A DNA stretch of 64,000 nt from Wolbachia endosymbiont (group A) of Longitarsus flavicornis (GCF_963931955.1 NZ_OZ008337.1:1364001-1428000), one strand, 5' to 3'; shown: positions 47,744-56,685, counted from the first letter of the stretch. The notes: generated by a model from the letters alone, not told the origin. A program made the numbers and translations.

Positions 47744-48247
47744 ATGAAAATATATATATATTTAATATTGTTTTTATTTTTTTCTTGCGCTCAACTATAT
47801 GCTGACGAGGAAATTGCAAAATTTGATTTACTTATTGGCGAGATAAATGAAGCAAGTCTCACTCTTAAAGGTGCAATAAAGGTTACAGTAGAACCAGGCT
47901 GGCACATATATTATAAAGATCCTGGAGATTTCGGTTTTCCCACTTCTTTTGATTGCAAGGGTAACACATTAAACATAGATATTTACTGGCCTACTCCAAA
48001 AAAACATAGAGATAAAGTAGGAAGAGAGGTATTTATCAGTAACGTATATGAGGACATGGTGTTATTTCCCTTTAAGATGAATGTGTTTTCAAATCAAGGG
48101 TATATTGACCTTAACTTCCATATAAATTATGCGATATGTAAAGATAGGTGCATCCCTAAAAATGTTGAGATAAAAATCAGGCAACCATTAAAGGATTTTA
48201 TAGATTTTGATATCAATAAACTTATAAATGAGTGGTATGAAAAATAG
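47744..48247 (+). CDS. Secreted DsbD-alpha-like domain protein
   Basis: A periplasmic protein of 167 residues with a signal peptide (1-19). It matches the N-terminal domain of thiol:disulfide interchange protein DsbD: EPGWHIYYKDPGDFGFPT, PTPKKHRD, then YAICKDRCIPKNVEI with the CX3C pair. The membrane and thioredoxin parts of DsbD are absent, so it cannot carry electrons across the membrane on its own. It may hand thiols to a partner encoded elsewhere, or be a binding domain only. An AAAGGAG site lies about 12 nt upstream. Confidence 0.8.
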   Translation: MKIYIYLILFLFFSCAQLYADEEIAKFDLLIGEINEASLTLKGAIKVTVEPGWHIYYKDPGDFGFPTSFDCKGNTLNIDIYWPTPKKHRDKVGREVFISNVYEDMVLFPFKMNVFSNQGYIDLNFHINYAICKDRCIPKNVEIKIRQPLKDFIDFDINKLINEWYEK

Positions 48248-48252
48248 AGTTC

Positions 48253-48405
48253 TCAGGGGGCGAGTAAGGCAGTGATAATTACGCAATAGTTTAAAAATGT
48301 TATTCCTGCTAATTTTTGAACAGATTGTTTAGTGGCTTTAGTTAGTTCAATAAGGTGTTGTGAAATTTCTGGATCGAAGGTTACATTAACCCTTGAATCT
48401 GCCAT
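48253..48405 (-). CDS. Ribbon-helix-helix-like miniprotein (50 aa)
   Basis: A minus-strand frame reading MADSRVNVTFDPEISQHLIEL then TKATKQSVQKLA, the strand-helix-helix pattern of CopG/Arc DNA-binding antitoxin-type proteins (basic-hydrophobic strand VNVTFDP, turn KQSVQKLA). The C-terminal end is short and hydrophobic and may be frameshifted. No toxin partner is visible next to it. Confidence 0.5.
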   Translation of the reverse strand: MADSRVNVTFDPEISQHLIELTKATKQSVQKLAGITFLNYCVIITALLAP

Positions 48406-48599
48406 AAAATTTGCCAATAACTATACAGCATTTTCCTGAATTTTTCAATAAAGAATTTACAGATCAAACAATAAAAGGCATGAGTTTTTTCAAAAGGTAT
48501 CATAAAGCTATATCTCTGAAAAGTAATTATGCTAGTATTAGTATAATATTAATACTTATATGTTAAAATTATGTTAATTTTTTAATTAAGGAGTATATT

Positions 48600-48875
48600 A
48601 TGGTAAAATCTACACAAAACTTGCCTTCATTGGAATGGAAGGGAGTCAATCCACATCACGATTGCCACAGAGCATGTGAACGAGATTCATGGACTTCGGT
48701 CACTGAGGCACTATGCAAACACAAGTGTGATTTGTTTGTGAGGTCCCCATCTCATTCACAAACACCAACGCTTAGTGAGAAATTAGCAGCTAGTGCAAAT
48801 AATCTCCTTGATGAGAGCTTAAAATTATCATCTATGGCAGATGAAATACACGCTCAAGATCCAATGTATCTTTAA
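48600..48875 (+). CDS. Twin-CX3C miniprotein (91 aa)
   Basis: A compact gene with its own ribosome site (AAGGAG) and a strong terminator directly behind it, so it is likely a real, separately expressed unit. The protein has four cysteines as two CX3C pairs (C22/C26 and C39/C43) with 12 residues between, the spacing of mitochondrial small Tim proteins, followed by a helical tail. No signal peptide. Function unknown; family not recognised. Confidence 0.75.
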   Translation: MVKSTQNLPSLEWKGVNPHHDCHRACERDSWTSVTEALCKHKCDLFVRSPSHSQTPTLSEKLAASANNLLDESLKLSSMADEIHAQDPMYL

Positions 48876-48887
48876 TCACAACAAGAA

Positions 48888-48915
48888 AAGAAGATATTCA
48901 ATATCTTCTTTTTTT
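48888..48915 (+). terminator. Rho-independent terminator after the twin-CX3C gene
   Basis: A 10-bp perfect stem (AAGAAGATAT with ATATCTTCTT), 3-nt loop, and a T run. The best intrinsic terminator seen in the window. Confidence 0.85.
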
Positions 48916-48919
48916 AATA

Positions 48920-49300
48920 CGATTACTTCGATGCTAGCTACTTGATTCTTGCCAAGGGTTCTAAGGCATCCACATTAACCTATAGACTTTGTATAGTTCT
49001 CAACTGACGTTAAATTCTGGGTAAAATTATGTAAAGGGCAATTCTGCCCTTTACATATCATTGCGAACAGAGCGCAGAAAGAAGCGGAAAAATACTCTGT
49101 GGAGTTTGATACTGACTTTGACTAAAAACTGAGTATGAGAGCAGCTAGTATTGTGTTAAAATAAAAATTTTTGATACGGAAAACTGGTTCTAGTGTCAGC
49201 TGCTTGGATAACAGAAACGAAGTCATACATAGAAAATAGGTTAGGTATTTTCAACTTTTGTATGTATACTTAAGTCAAAACACTCACTTTTAGTATGTAA
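48920..49300. other. Gap before the AGCS gene, with a strong hairpin
   Basis: At 49029-49056 a 12-bp perfect stem (ATGTAAAGGGCA) closes a 4-nt loop; no T run follows. A palindromic-repeat fragment lies at 49190-49215 (GTGTCAGCTGCTTGG). GCTAGTATTG at 49147 resembles the upstream motif of nearby hypothetical genes. No open frame is convincing. Confidence 0.5.
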
Positions 49301-50635
49301 ATGGATATAGTAAAGTTTGTTTTATTACTGCCAACAATATTACTTATGTTAATCGCTGGTGTTTACCTATCGATTAAACTAAAATGGCTACAGGTATTTA
49401 GATTACCATACGCCCTTTCACTCCTTGGAGCTAAAAAAGGAGAAAATAAATTTTCTTCTATAGCCGCTCTGTTTACAATTTTAGGGGGAAATTTAGGAGT
49501 AGGAAATATTTCAGGAACTGCTGTTGCTCTAAAAACCGGAGGACCGGGCTCTATTTTATGGATGGCAATAATTATTGTTATCACTTCTGTGATAAAATAT
49601 GTCACTTGTTATCTAAGTATAAAAACCAGAAAGGAAAAGAACGGACGGTTTATAGGTGGCCCTGTAGCCTACATGACTGATGCGTTTAACTCTAGGAAGG
49701 CCACAATTGTCTTTCTAGTTATCATGATGATGGTTTCAATAACAGTTGGTAACCTTGTTCAGGTAAATTCTCTATCAATACCACTTAACATGATAGATGT
49801 GCCTGTAGTCATTGGTGGCATTGTAATGGCCATAATATTTTTTGTTGTTGCAGTTCTCAGCTTAAAAAAAATTAAAATTTTTATATCGGCTATGATACCG
49901 ATAATGACGGTAAGTTACCTCACACTTTGCGGTATCATATTATTTAAATTTAGTGAAAATATTCTTCCTTCTCTAAAACTAATAACAAGCAGTTTTTTTA
50001 CAACTAGTAGCTTTAACTCTGGTTTATCTTTAGGTTTGATTTTAGAAATGTTGACTATTATTCAAGTTGGAACTTTGCGAGGTATTTTTGCAACAGATAT
50101 AGGGCTTGGCCTTGAAGGAATCGTACATTCTTCAATTGTTCCTAAGAAAAATAATAATAAATTTATTATTGAGCAGAGTCTAATTACAATAATATCGCCT
50201 TTTATAGTTGCATTTATAGTGTTTATTACAACAATGGTACTGCTTGTCACAGATTCTTGGATTACTGATTTAGAGAGCACTAACATGTGCATATTTGCTT
50301 TTAGAAAGGCAATGAGTTGGCCTTATATTGACTATTTAATTATGGCCATAATGTTTTGTTTTGCTTTTACTACTATTTTTACTTGGTTTTTTTGCTCAAA
50401 ACAGACAATACGCTATGTGTCTATGGATAATAAATACACTAAAATCTGGATTGTAATTTTTACCTTGATTATTCCGCTTGGTGCGATAGGTAAAGTTCAA
50501 TTGCTATGGGATGTTGCTGATATTTCGATCGCTGCTTTGTTGTTTATCAACATACTCGCTATACTCAAGCTAACCTCTCAAGATCCAGAAGTGTTTACTA
50601 TGAGTGACAGATATTTGAAATTAGGTGCCAATTAA
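49301..50635 (+). CDS. Sodium:alanine (AGCS-family) symporter
   Basis: A membrane transporter of 444 residues with about eleven helices. The family core is clear: GNLGVGNISGTAVALKTGG (Na+/substrate site) then PGSILWM, and a later GLGLEGIVHSS segment (family GxxxxSxxP-type). Likely imports alanine, glycine or a related amino acid from the host with sodium. Substrate not determinable here. Confidence 0.9.
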   Translation: MDIVKFVLLLPTILLMLIAGVYLSIKLKWLQVFRLPYALSLLGAKKGENKFSSIAALFTILGGNLGVGNISGTAVALKTGGPGSILWMAIIIVITSVIKYVTCYLSIKTRKEKNGRFIGGPVAYMTDAFNSRKATIVFLVIMMMVSITVGNLVQVNSLSIPLNMIDVPVVIGGIVMAIIFFVVAVLSLKKIKIFISAMIPIMTVSYLTLCGIILFKFSENILPSLKLITSSFFTTSSFNSGLSLGLILEMLTIIQVGTLRGIFATDIGLGLEGIVHSSIVPKKNNNKFIIEQSLITIISPFIVAFIVFITTMVLLVTDSWITDLESTNMCIFAFRKAMSWPYIDYLIMAIMFCFAFTTIFTWFFCSKQTIRYVSMDNKYTKIWIVIFTLIIPLGAIGKVQLLWDVADISIAALLFINILAILKLTSQDPEVFTMSDRYLKLGAN

Positions 50636-50753
50636 AAGTTGCCATCTGAGTAACAACACAACCTCCTTAATAAAAATTCAACCAATGCTCGTGATAATTA
50701 TATTAGCTAGTATTAGCTAGAACTAAAGGCAGAGGGTTATTAGTGAGGGGTAT

Positions 50754-53186
50754 ATGAACACTAACGATACACAACAAGAACACATTTATAATGAGCGCAT
50801 TCAAGAAATTTTTCCTTTATTTGATAAAATAAAAAAGGAAGACGACCCAATTTATAATGCTAGAGTTGATTTTAACACAGTAAAGTTTTTAACAAAACAC
50901 GCCAACTGGAATTGGGACGAAGAAGAAAACAAAAATAAAGCATATGGAGTTATTCTTCAGGAATGCGACAAGACAAAGAAAGCTGGACAAGACCTTGAAA
51001 GTGAAGTTAAAGAAAGGTTGAAAGAGTATGTTGATGATGTTGCAGGAGTTTCAATATACGGTAATCACGCAAGTATTACGCTGGGAGATAACAAAAAAGA
51101 GTTTAAAATCAGCGAATTTTTAAATAGTGATTTTTGTGAAAAGAATGGAATCTCGGGATTTTCAACGTTGCATAGTGATGGAAAGAGCGGAATGCATGGT
51201 TTTGTTGCCGAGGAAGAAGGGAAAAAAATAAGACATTATGTCGTAACCGATGGTTCATGTGAAATGACGCTAAATTGGTATGTAAATGGGGAAAAGTGTA
51301 CTATTAAAGTCGATATTGATAAAGAAGGTGTGAAACTTATTGAAGGTAATGGCGTTACTGAAGATCAGCTAAAAGCAAATAAAGACGTAAAAATAGGTGG
51401 TTTATTCTTGCATGAAATACAATTCAGGGAAAAAGGACAAGGAAAAGCGAATGAGATGCAACATAATAAAGACAGTAACGAGCTATCATCTGAAACTACA
51501 ACAAGAATTGATGTTAATAGAGATGTTAGCGTTCAAGCTGCTCATATGAATCGAGAAGTTGGGTCTCAGACCCCTCCGCTGCCACCACTTAGAACTAGTT
51601 CACTCAAAAAAGATGTTTTCGATGAGCAAGGGAGTGGAAGCCAAAAATCAGGTAAAAGTGAGCAAACACCTAATGGTCAGCAAAAAGATGCAACTTCTGA
51701 TTCTTCAGATAGTTCTACTTTCACCAAATCCGTAAGCCAAGATAATAGGCAAGAAGATGAACAGTATGACAATCCTACATTTGGACATGCTGTACCTGGA
51801 AGCCAAAAACCAGATAGAAGTGAGCAAACACCTAATAATCAGCAACAACCTGAAACCCAGCAACAAGAAGAAAATAGCAAAGGCGATCTATTACAAGACA
51901 TCAGAAATTTCAAGAAAAACAACTTAAGGCACACTGATGTTGATGATAGAAAAGCATCAATTGCAGGAAGTAGAAAAAATAACCCATCACCGTTAGAAAC
52001 ATTAAAGGACAGAATTCCTTATTCATCTTCTCCAGATAACAGTGATAACCAAGATGCTAGTGATGTTAAGTGGAAAGAAAGTGAACAGCCGCTCTCTGCT
52101 ACAGCACTCAATAATAAAAGTGACTCGGGCTATTCATCTCCAACTCATGACAATAATGAACAATCTCAAGTAAATCCTGAACAGTTAAAGAAGAGCTTAG
52201 AGAACATTGAACAAAGTAACCAAACTCCACCTGAAAATCTTCTTAAAGAAATCAGAGATAGATCACAGCAAGATAATAGAGGATTAAGGCAAGTTGATCC
52301 TACTGATAAACTGTCACAAGATAAAGAAGATGGGTTGCAAAAAGACAATTTAGCAGATGTAAAAACAGTGGAAGGTCCAACCGTTAATGTCTCTGCTTCA
52401 ACACCAAATAGTATAAGTGATTCAGGTTATATATCTCCAACTAGTAGTGATAGTAAACCTCAAACAGATTTAAAACAGGTAGGAAGGAAATTAGAAGAAC
52501 ATATTAATCTAACTCTATTTGAAGAACTTAAAAATACATTAGGTCAAGAAAATCTCGGGTTAAAACCGGCTGATCAGAGTCAGATTAGTGAAGAAACTAA
52601 AAAACGCTTGAGAGAAGATGGATTGCTAAAAGACAGTTCAACAGATGTAAAAACAAATGATTCGGGCTATTCATCTCCAACTCATGCCAATCATGAACAA
52701 TCTCAAGTAAATCCTGAGCAGTTAAAGAAGAGCTTAGAAAACATTGAACCAAAAGAAATCGGAGATACGAGTGAGTTAAAAGAAGCATTGGATAAAGGGT
52801 TAAGAGAACCGGCACAACAGGCTACTAAAGAAAATATTCCTAAAGATTCATTCTCAGAAAACGTTTTAGAAAAGATAGGAGAAGGTAAACAATATGACCC
52901 TATACGTAAGTGGTTAGAAAAAACAGTGGCAGAACGAGAAAATGCTGACACTAGTCCAACCGTAGATAAAAATAGCGAACTATATAAATTGCTAGAAAAA
53001 AATAAGATACAACTGGAAGTTGGAGTAATAGAAGAAGAAAGAAAAGATACTTTAACAGAACACACTGATGGTTATGATCGCAATAGAATTGCATTAGCTA
53101 ACAGAAATAAAAGACCACTAGATTGGGCTAAACAGGTTGCTGAGTCACAACAAGAAAAAGATACTAAGAAAGGTATTTCAATATAA
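50754..53186 (+). CDS. Large acidic repeat protein with DSGYxS motifs (effector candidate)
   Basis: A protein of 810 residues. Residues 1-225 look globular (mixed alpha/beta). The rest is low-complexity and rich in Ser, Gln, Asn and acidic residues, with no membrane segment or signal peptide. Three copies of DSGY(S/I)SP occur at residues 457, 556 and 636, each leading a repeat with SQVNPEQLKKSLENIE or a variant. Two of the repeats are nearly identical over 90 bp (52121-52212 and 52658-52750). The composition, eukaryote-like motifs and lack of a known domain point to a secreted effector. GAGGGG lies 6 nt before the ATG. Confidence 0.75.
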   Translation: MNTNDTQQEHIYNERIQEIFPLFDKIKKEDDPIYNARVDFNTVKFLTKHANWNWDEEENKNKAYGVILQECDKTKKAGQDLESEVKERLKEYVDDVAGVSIYGNHASITLGDNKKEFKISEFLNSDFCEKNGISGFSTLHSDGKSGMHGFVAEEEGKKIRHYVVTDGSCEMTLNWYVNGEKCTIKVDIDKEGVKLIEGNGVTEDQLKANKDVKIGGLFLHEIQFREKGQGKANEMQHNKDSNELSSETTTRIDVNRDVSVQAAHMNREVGSQTPPLPPLRTSSLKKDVFDEQGSGSQKSGKSEQTPNGQQKDATSDSSDSSTFTKSVSQDNRQEDEQYDNPTFGHAVPGSQKPDRSEQTPNNQQQPETQQQEENSKGDLLQDIRNFKKNNLRHTDVDDRKASIAGSRKNNPSPLETLKDRIPYSSSPDNSDNQDASDVKWKESEQPLSATALNNKSDSGYSSPTHDNNEQSQVNPEQLKKSLENIEQSNQTPPENLLKEIRDRSQQDNRGLRQVDPTDKLSQDKEDGLQKDNLADVKTVEGPTVNVSASTPNSISDSGYISPTSSDSKPQTDLKQVGRKLEEHINLTLFEELKNTLGQENLGLKPADQSQISEETKKRLREDGLLKDSSTDVKTNDSGYSSPTHANHEQSQVNPEQLKKSLENIEPKEIGDTSELKEALDKGLREPAQQATKENIPKDSFSENVLEKIGEGKQYDPIRKWLEKTVAERENADTSPTVDKNSELYKLLEKNKIQLEVGVIEEERKDTLTEHTDGYDRNRIALANRNKRPLDWAKQVAESQQEKDTKKGISI

Positions 53187-53261
53187 ATTGAGGGGAAATG
53201 TTCAAATAAGTGGGAGTGTAAAAGACAAGACTTAATCTGACAGTGATGAATTAACTGACAG

Positions 53262-53440
53262 AAGAATTGAGGTAGTCAAAACTAATATCAGACTGTTGTT
53301 TAATGCTACTAATATTTTTCTGAAAAGCAATATATTTGCTATCAAGAAAAGTTTGCATAGGATAGCAATATTTACCCGTTTGTCTCATTGTAAGAACGCA
53401 ACCAATGATCAACATCGATCTTCAAAGAACTGTAGATTTT
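53262..53440 (-). pseudogene. IS481-type transposase C-terminal fragment
   Basis: Two frames together read LKIDVDHWLRSYNET and then GKYCYPMQTFLDSKYIAFQKN, the WxxxYN...H-QGKYC-PMQTF tail of IS481 transposases. A frameshift and a small gap lie between. Non-functional. Confidence 0.6.
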
Positions 53441-53488
53441 CTTTCTAAAGATGATATTGTATAGCTCTTTCCATAATAGTCAGAACAA

Positions 53489-53668
53489 ATCATAAAAAAG
53501 CATAATCAACAGCATGACAAGAAGATGTGAATAGAGGAATGTTTTTCCTGGCTCTGTTTTTTATAGCAAACCAATGATGCTCAATTTTATTGAAATCTGG
53601 AGAATATGGAGGAAGATAAAGAATTTCAGCACCTACTCCTTTAGCAAGATCATCGATTTTTTTAGATT
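53489..53668 (-). pseudogene. IS630-type transposase C-terminal fragment
   Basis: One frame reads AEILYLPPYSPDFNKIEHHW then FAIKNRARKN, the LPPYSPxxNxIE DDE tail of IS630/Tc1-mariner transposases. The stop is present, but the upstream two-thirds is missing. Confidence 0.8.
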
Positions 53669-53908
53669 TTATGTACGATATTCTCTTATATATTCCAGTG
53701 CCATAAGTAGCCTGTCTTCTATGTAAAGTTTACTTTTTCTTCCTCTTCTAGCTTTTTTTCTTTTATCCTCCACTTCTAGAATTTCTACCATTTGCTCAAA
53801 TGTTGCTTTTTTTACCCCTGTTAAATGTCGAAACTTTTCTATTCCCTTATATTTCATGCTTTCAAATACTTCTTCTTACACTCCCTCTAACAATTTTGAA
53901 AGAAGTCT
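53669..53908 (-). pseudogene. ISL2-type element fragment (transposase N-terminus and right end)
   Basis: Closely related to the element at 2621-3514: the same TIR (AATTTTGAAAGAAGTCT) and transposase head (MKYKGIEKFRHLTGVKK), but missing LEGEK and cut after YIREYRT. Joined abruptly to the IS630 fragment. Confidence 0.85.
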
Positions 53909-53947
53909 ATTGTCTGAACAGATACCTGGGTACTGGTTTCTTGGTAC

Positions 53948-54271
53948 TTATTCCGCAATAATTTTTTTTTCTTTTAATAAGCTTTGCAATTCACCTTTTT
54001 CGTACATCTCGCGGGTTATGTCGCAGCCACCGATAAACTCTCCCTTTATATATAATTGTGGAATTGTTGGCCAATCAGAAAACTTTTTTATAGATTCACG
54101 TATTTCATCATTCTCCAATACGTTAATACACTTAAACTTCACATTCAATTTTTTAAGGATTGACACAACGAGTCCAGAGAATCCACATTGAGGAAAATCA
54201 GAAGTGCCTTTCATATACAATACTACATCATTTTCTGCTATATTTTTTTTTATTTGTTCAAAATTGCTCAT
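53948..54271 (-). CDS. grxD: Monothiol glutaredoxin (Grx4/GrxD type)
   Basis: A glutaredoxin of 107 residues with the CGFS active site (PQCGFSGLVVSIL), WPTIPQLYIKGEFIGGCDI and a terminal helix. CGFS glutaredoxins hold a [2Fe-2S] cluster and deliver it to targets, often with BolA, whose gene lies 15 nt upstream on the same strand. Confidence 0.96.
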   Translation of the reverse strand: MSNFEQIKKNIAENDVVLYMKGTSDFPQCGFSGLVVSILKKLNVKFKCINVLENDEIRESIKKFSDWPTIPQLYIKGEFIGGCDITREMYEKGELQSLLKEKKIIAE

Positions 54272-54286
54272 AAATTCACCTTATTT

Positions 54287-54505
54287 TTAAGTATTAGTTT
54301 CTAGCTGCAAGGCGTGTATAGACTGACCTTCCAGAGCTTTATGTACCATTTTATGCTGTTCTATTTTTGTCTTTCCAAGAAAGCGCTTGGAGGTTATTTT
54401 TAAATGATAATGATCATCATCTCCAGCAAGGTCATGAACCTTTATATCAGCGTCGGGGAACGATTGTTTGATGATCCTCTCTAATTCGTGAATTGCAATA
54501 GTCAT
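54287..54505 (-). CDS. bolA: BolA-family protein
   Basis: A protein of 72 residues of the short BolA/IbaG type: class II KH-like fold with DHYHLKITSKRF and KIEQHKMVHKAL (the conserved RHxxVYxAL-type helix with its His). Forms an Fe-S heterodimer with the CGFS glutaredoxin encoded just downstream. Confidence 0.92.
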   Translation of the reverse strand: MTIAIHELERIIKQSFPDADIKVHDLAGDDDHYHLKITSKRFLGKTKIEQHKMVHKALEGQSIHALQLETNT

Positions 54506-54565
54506 TGATTTGCTTTAAATTACAATACTTTCATTATAAATCTAAAACGACTGGGTGCAATTGAA

Positions 54566-55900
54566 TTATTGATTATATAGTTGTGAAGATAGTAGATTCA
54601 GCGTGTTGAGTGCACTAGCAAGGCGAGATTTTAATTGATTTTCATATTTGCTCCAATCTTGTATTGCCTTTCTTGCAACACCTGAGTAAACTGCAGCTTT
54701 TGCAACAGCAGGAGATACTATAGAAATTAATCTTGGGTCAAATGGAGTAGGTATTATATATTCATGCCCATAGCTCATTTTACGACCACCATAGGCTGCA
54801 GATATCTCACCTGGTACTGGCTCACGGGCAAGCTTTGCTATTGCATCTGCAGCTGCAATTTTCATCTCATTATTTATTGTTGTTGCATGTACATCAAGCG
54901 CCCCTCTAAATATGTAAGGAAATCCCATTACGTTGTTGACTTGGTTGTTGTAATCTGACCTACCAGTTGCGATTATTGCATCTGGCCTCACAGATTTTGC
55001 AAACTCAGGCCTTACTTCTGGATTGGGGTTGGCGAGAGCGAAAATAATCGGGTCTTTGCCCATACTCTTTAACATCTCTTCATTTAACACATCTTTTGCA
55101 GATAGTCCGATGAATACATCAGCGCCTTTTATTGTATCAAGTAGAGAACGTTCGGAAGTATCAATTGCATACTTTTCCTTCCACTCATTCATGTCTTCGT
55201 TTCTACCTTTGTATATTACTCCTTGCTTATCACACAGCACTATATTTTTAGCACCCATGGACTTTAGTATTTCTAAACATGCAATACCGGCTGCTCCAGC
55301 ACCATTCATGATGATCTTAACGTCCTCTAATTTCTTTCCGACAATATCAAGAGCATTTTCTATACCAGCTGCAACAACTACTGCAGTTCCATGCTGATCA
55401 TCGTGGAATACTGGAATGTCCATCAGTTCATTCAGACGTTTCTCTATTATAAAACAATCGGGAGATCTTATATCTTCTAAATTTATTCCTCCCCAACTTG
55501 GTCCAAGATATCTTACTGCATTGATGAAATCTTCTATATTTTCTGTATCAACTTCTATATCTACTGCATCAATATCAGCAAAACGCTTAAATAAAACAGC
55601 TTTGCCTTCCATGACCGGTTTTGAAGCAAGAGGACCGATATTACCAAGTCCAAGCACTGCAGTGCCATTTGAAATGACAGCAACACAGTTGCTTTTTGCC
55701 GTATAATCATAAACAACCTCAGGATTTTTAGCTATTTCAAGGCACGGAGCTGCAACGCCAGGGGAATAAGCAAGTGACAAATCATACTGGGTAGATAAAG
55801 GTTTTGTTGGCATGATTGAAATTTTACCAGGTTTACCACCTCTACTGTGATAATTAAGTGCCTCTTGTTTTGTGGTACTATCTAAATCATCGTTCATCAT
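54566..55900 (-). CDS. maeB: Malic enzyme (malic domain only)
   Basis: Oxidatively decarboxylates malate to pyruvate, an anaplerotic exit from the TCA cycle. The 444-residue protein has the N-terminal malic domain (YSPGVAAPCLEI, HDDQHGTAVV with metal ligands) and the NAD(P) domain (MNGAGAAGIACLEIL). The phosphotransacetylase-like C-terminal half that many MaeB proteins carry is absent. I start at the first of two ATGs behind AAGGA. Confidence 0.93.
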   Translation of the reverse strand: MMNDDLDSTTKQEALNYHSRGGKPGKISIMPTKPLSTQYDLSLAYSPGVAAPCLEIAKNPEVVYDYTAKSNCVAVISNGTAVLGLGNIGPLASKPVMEGKAVLFKRFADIDAVDIEVDTENIEDFINAVRYLGPSWGGINLEDIRSPDCFIIEKRLNELMDIPVFHDDQHGTAVVVAAGIENALDIVGKKLEDVKIIMNGAGAAGIACLEILKSMGAKNIVLCDKQGVIYKGRNEDMNEWKEKYAIDTSERSLLDTIKGADVFIGLSAKDVLNEEMLKSMGKDPIIFALANPNPEVRPEFAKSVRPDAIIATGRSDYNNQVNNVMGFPYIFRGALDVHATTINNEMKIAAADAIAKLAREPVPGEISAAYGGRKMSYGHEYIIPTPFDPRLISIVSPAVAKAAVYSGVARKAIQDWSKYENQLKSRLASALNTLNLLSSQLYNQ

Positions 55901-56031
55901 TACATCCTTATATTTTAAGCTTGTATTTTTTAAGTATATGGAGTTTTTATAAATGTTCAATTGTAAACTATTAGCTTGTGAACTCTGGTGTACTTCTGTA
56001 TAAGTTTACCTACTACGTAGAATGGTATTAC

Positions 56032-56565
56032 ATGCTTAAGAAAAACGTGCCTAATTTGCTTACAATTTCTCGTGCGCTTGCAGTACCAGCAATAATATTA
56101 AGTTTTTATATAGAAAATAAATATGCAGGCCTGATAACAATATCAATCTTTGTATTTGCGTGCATTACGGATTTTTTTGATGGTTACCTGGCGCGTGCGT
56201 GGAAAGTCCAATCAAAGTTTGGCAAGCTATTTGATCCAATTGCTGATAAATTAATAGTGGTTTCAACGATAATTATGCTAGTTTATAAGCAGAAGATAAA
56301 TGATTTTACAATAGTACCATCGATTATCATCATCTGTAGGGAGATATTAGTCTCGGGTTTGCGGGAGTTTTTGATAGCTACAAATGTTAGTCTACCTGTA
56401 AGCAAAGCTGGCAAAATTAAAACATTTTTGCAGATGGTTGCTGTAGTAGCGCTAATAATGAACGATTATTATATGATTCAATATACAGGTGCGATTTGTT
56501 TATGGGTTGCAGCTATTATAACTGTGTGGTCAGGCTATAATTATATCCTAGCCGGCATCAAATAG
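56032..56565 (+). CDS. pgsA: CDP-diacylglycerol--glycerol-3-phosphate 3-phosphatidyltransferase
   Basis: Makes phosphatidylglycerophosphate, the precursor of PG and cardiolipin. Four or five membrane helices and the CDP-alcohol phosphatase-type motif DGYLARAWKVQSKFG KLFDPIADK (D-G-x2-A-R-x8-G-x3-D-x3-D) near residues 50-75. Start MLKKNVPNLLT chosen; a GTG upstream would add 18 residues unlike the family. Divergent from maeB. Confidence 0.94.
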   Translation: MLKKNVPNLLTISRALAVPAIILSFYIENKYAGLITISIFVFACITDFFDGYLARAWKVQSKFGKLFDPIADKLIVVSTIIMLVYKQKINDFTIVPSIIIICREILVSGLREFLIATNVSLPVSKAGKIKTFLQMVAVVALIMNDYYMIQYTGAICLWVAAIITVWSGYNYILAGIK

Positions 56566-56685
56566 ATTGATTAAATCTCCTAGGAAATAGTTAATAGACA
56601 AGAGTAGTTAATATCTTAGTGATATTGACTCAGAAAGCAAAAAGGTGTATAATTGTATTAACTTACAACTAATTAGGTTAATATT

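Larger units (their letters stand above)
53187..53947. mobile_element. IS graveyard: three decayed insertion sequences
   Basis: Left to right: a fragment with IS481-type C-terminal residues, an IS630-type C-terminus, and the N-terminus plus right end of an ISL2-type element. All are on the minus strand and truncated at both junctions. No intact gene. Confidence 0.75.

Noticed and set aside
49029..49056. Hairpin as an intrinsic terminator
   Set aside because: No T run follows and no gene ends just upstream; reported as an unexplained hairpin instead.
50754..53186. Cytoplasmic-incompatibility (cifA/cifB) homologue
   Set aside because: No deubiquitinase, nuclease or other recognised Cif domain and no paired cif-like gene is visible.
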